Shown: positions 12,837 to 12,973 of the stretch, in pieces | How the letters are laid out: every line of letters starts with the position of its first letter | How positions within the stretch are numbered: the first letter of the stretch is position 1 | Source: Bryobacterales bacterium | GTDB taxonomy: Bacteria; Acidobacteriota; Terriglobia; Bryobacterales; Bryobacteraceae | DNA length: 12,973 nucleotides | Assembly: GCA_003164075.1 (NCBI GenBank) | Contig: PLRZ01000711.1 | Coordinates: forward strand, 1 to 12,973 | Direction: 5' to 3' | Translations under genes and position numbers: made by a program | The notes under the pieces: model-generated | Told to the model about the DNA's origin: nothing | The model's database searches: none | What the model saw: the letters and a program-made list of their open reading frames with translations, nothing else

Positions 12837-12973
12837 TAAGTTGGTTTTCTCTGTGTCTCTTCTGCGCCTCGCGTCTCTGCGGTAATCTTGTTTCCGAGTT
12901 ACCCGATCAATCGAGGCCGACGGCGGTCGGCGCTAGATCTCGCCTGGGCGCGGGTGCTTAAACAGTTTCGGGA
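12802..12973. other. Intergenic end of window: pyrimidine tract and small hairpin
   Basis: No coding region seen. A CT-rich tract with repeated GTCTCT/TCTGCG words lies at 12847-12883. A hairpin, GCCGAC (12916-12921) and GTCGGC (12926-12931) around a four-base loop, follows, with no T-run behind it. The rest shows nothing I can name. Confidence 0.4.

Noticed and set aside
12743..12961. 72-residue plus-strand frame at the window end
   Set aside because: Overlaps the propeller gene in another frame and translates the low-complexity pyrimidine tract; no ribosome site.
12963..12973. TTTCGGGA at the window end as a second copy of the palindrome arm
   Set aside because: The arm reads TTTCGGGGAC; the match fails after seven bases and the window stops, so it cannot be judged.
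1..12973. tRNA, rRNA, CRISPR array, prophage or toxin-antitoxin module
   Set aside because: I saw no cloverleaf, regularly spaced direct repeats, integrase or antitoxin-like pair anywhere in the window.

Overview
The window looks like a chromosomal segment of a GC-rich acidobacterium, most likely of the Solibacter/Bryobacterales type. The main clue is the long MacB-like permease with two FtsX domains and no ATPase beside it, the 'acidobacterial duplicated orphan permease' architecture. High GC, frequent GTG/TTG starts, an RNA-free accessory/core mixture and a small palindromic REP-like element fit this. The assignment is inference from protein character; no rRNA or other phylogenetic marker is present.

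Layout. 226-2150 (+): a compact Type II restriction-modification pair, a beta-class amino-methyltransferase (TSPPY motif) whose stop codon overlaps the GTG start of an XcyI/Cfr9I-like PD-(D/E)XK endonuclease; the expected target is CCCGGG. 2165-2488 (-): a small secreted protein built of three 15-residue repeats. 2619-3761 (+): a class V PLP enzyme, kynureninase-like, whose stop codon overlaps that of the next gene. 3758-5467 (-): formate-tetrahydrofolate ligase (fhs) broken by two frameshifts, one explained by a perfect tandem duplication of a heptamer and one by a single-base loss in a four-base homopolymer. 5468-5679: fhs promoter (TTGACA-N18-TAAAAT) touching an 84-bp perfect palindromic element. 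5680-8106 (-): ADOP-type permease. 8295-8477 (+): a small putative coiled-coil protein.

8493-11299 (-) is a four-gene run with 41-54-nt gaps, transcribed in the order MlaD-like MCE protein, thioredoxin-fold CxxC protein, NuoI, serine O-acetyltransferase (cysE). It brings cysteine synthesis, a thiol redox protein and a ferredoxin-like Complex I subunit together away from any other nuo genes. 11392-11643 (+): a small Cys/His-rich protein, possibly zinc binding. 11791-12801 (+): an exported Ycf48-like beta-propeller with six DGGxTW-type repeats. 12802-12973: no gene seen; it holds a pyrimidine-rich tract and a short hairpin.

No tRNA, rRNA, CRISPR array, integrase or transposase gene was found. 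The restriction-modification pair is the clearest accessory module. I did not see a convincing wholly new multi-gene system. The most unusual items are the fhs lesions, the perfect palindrome next to the fhs promoter, the orphan nuoI operon, and the two small uncharacterised proteins (2165-2488 and 11392-11643).
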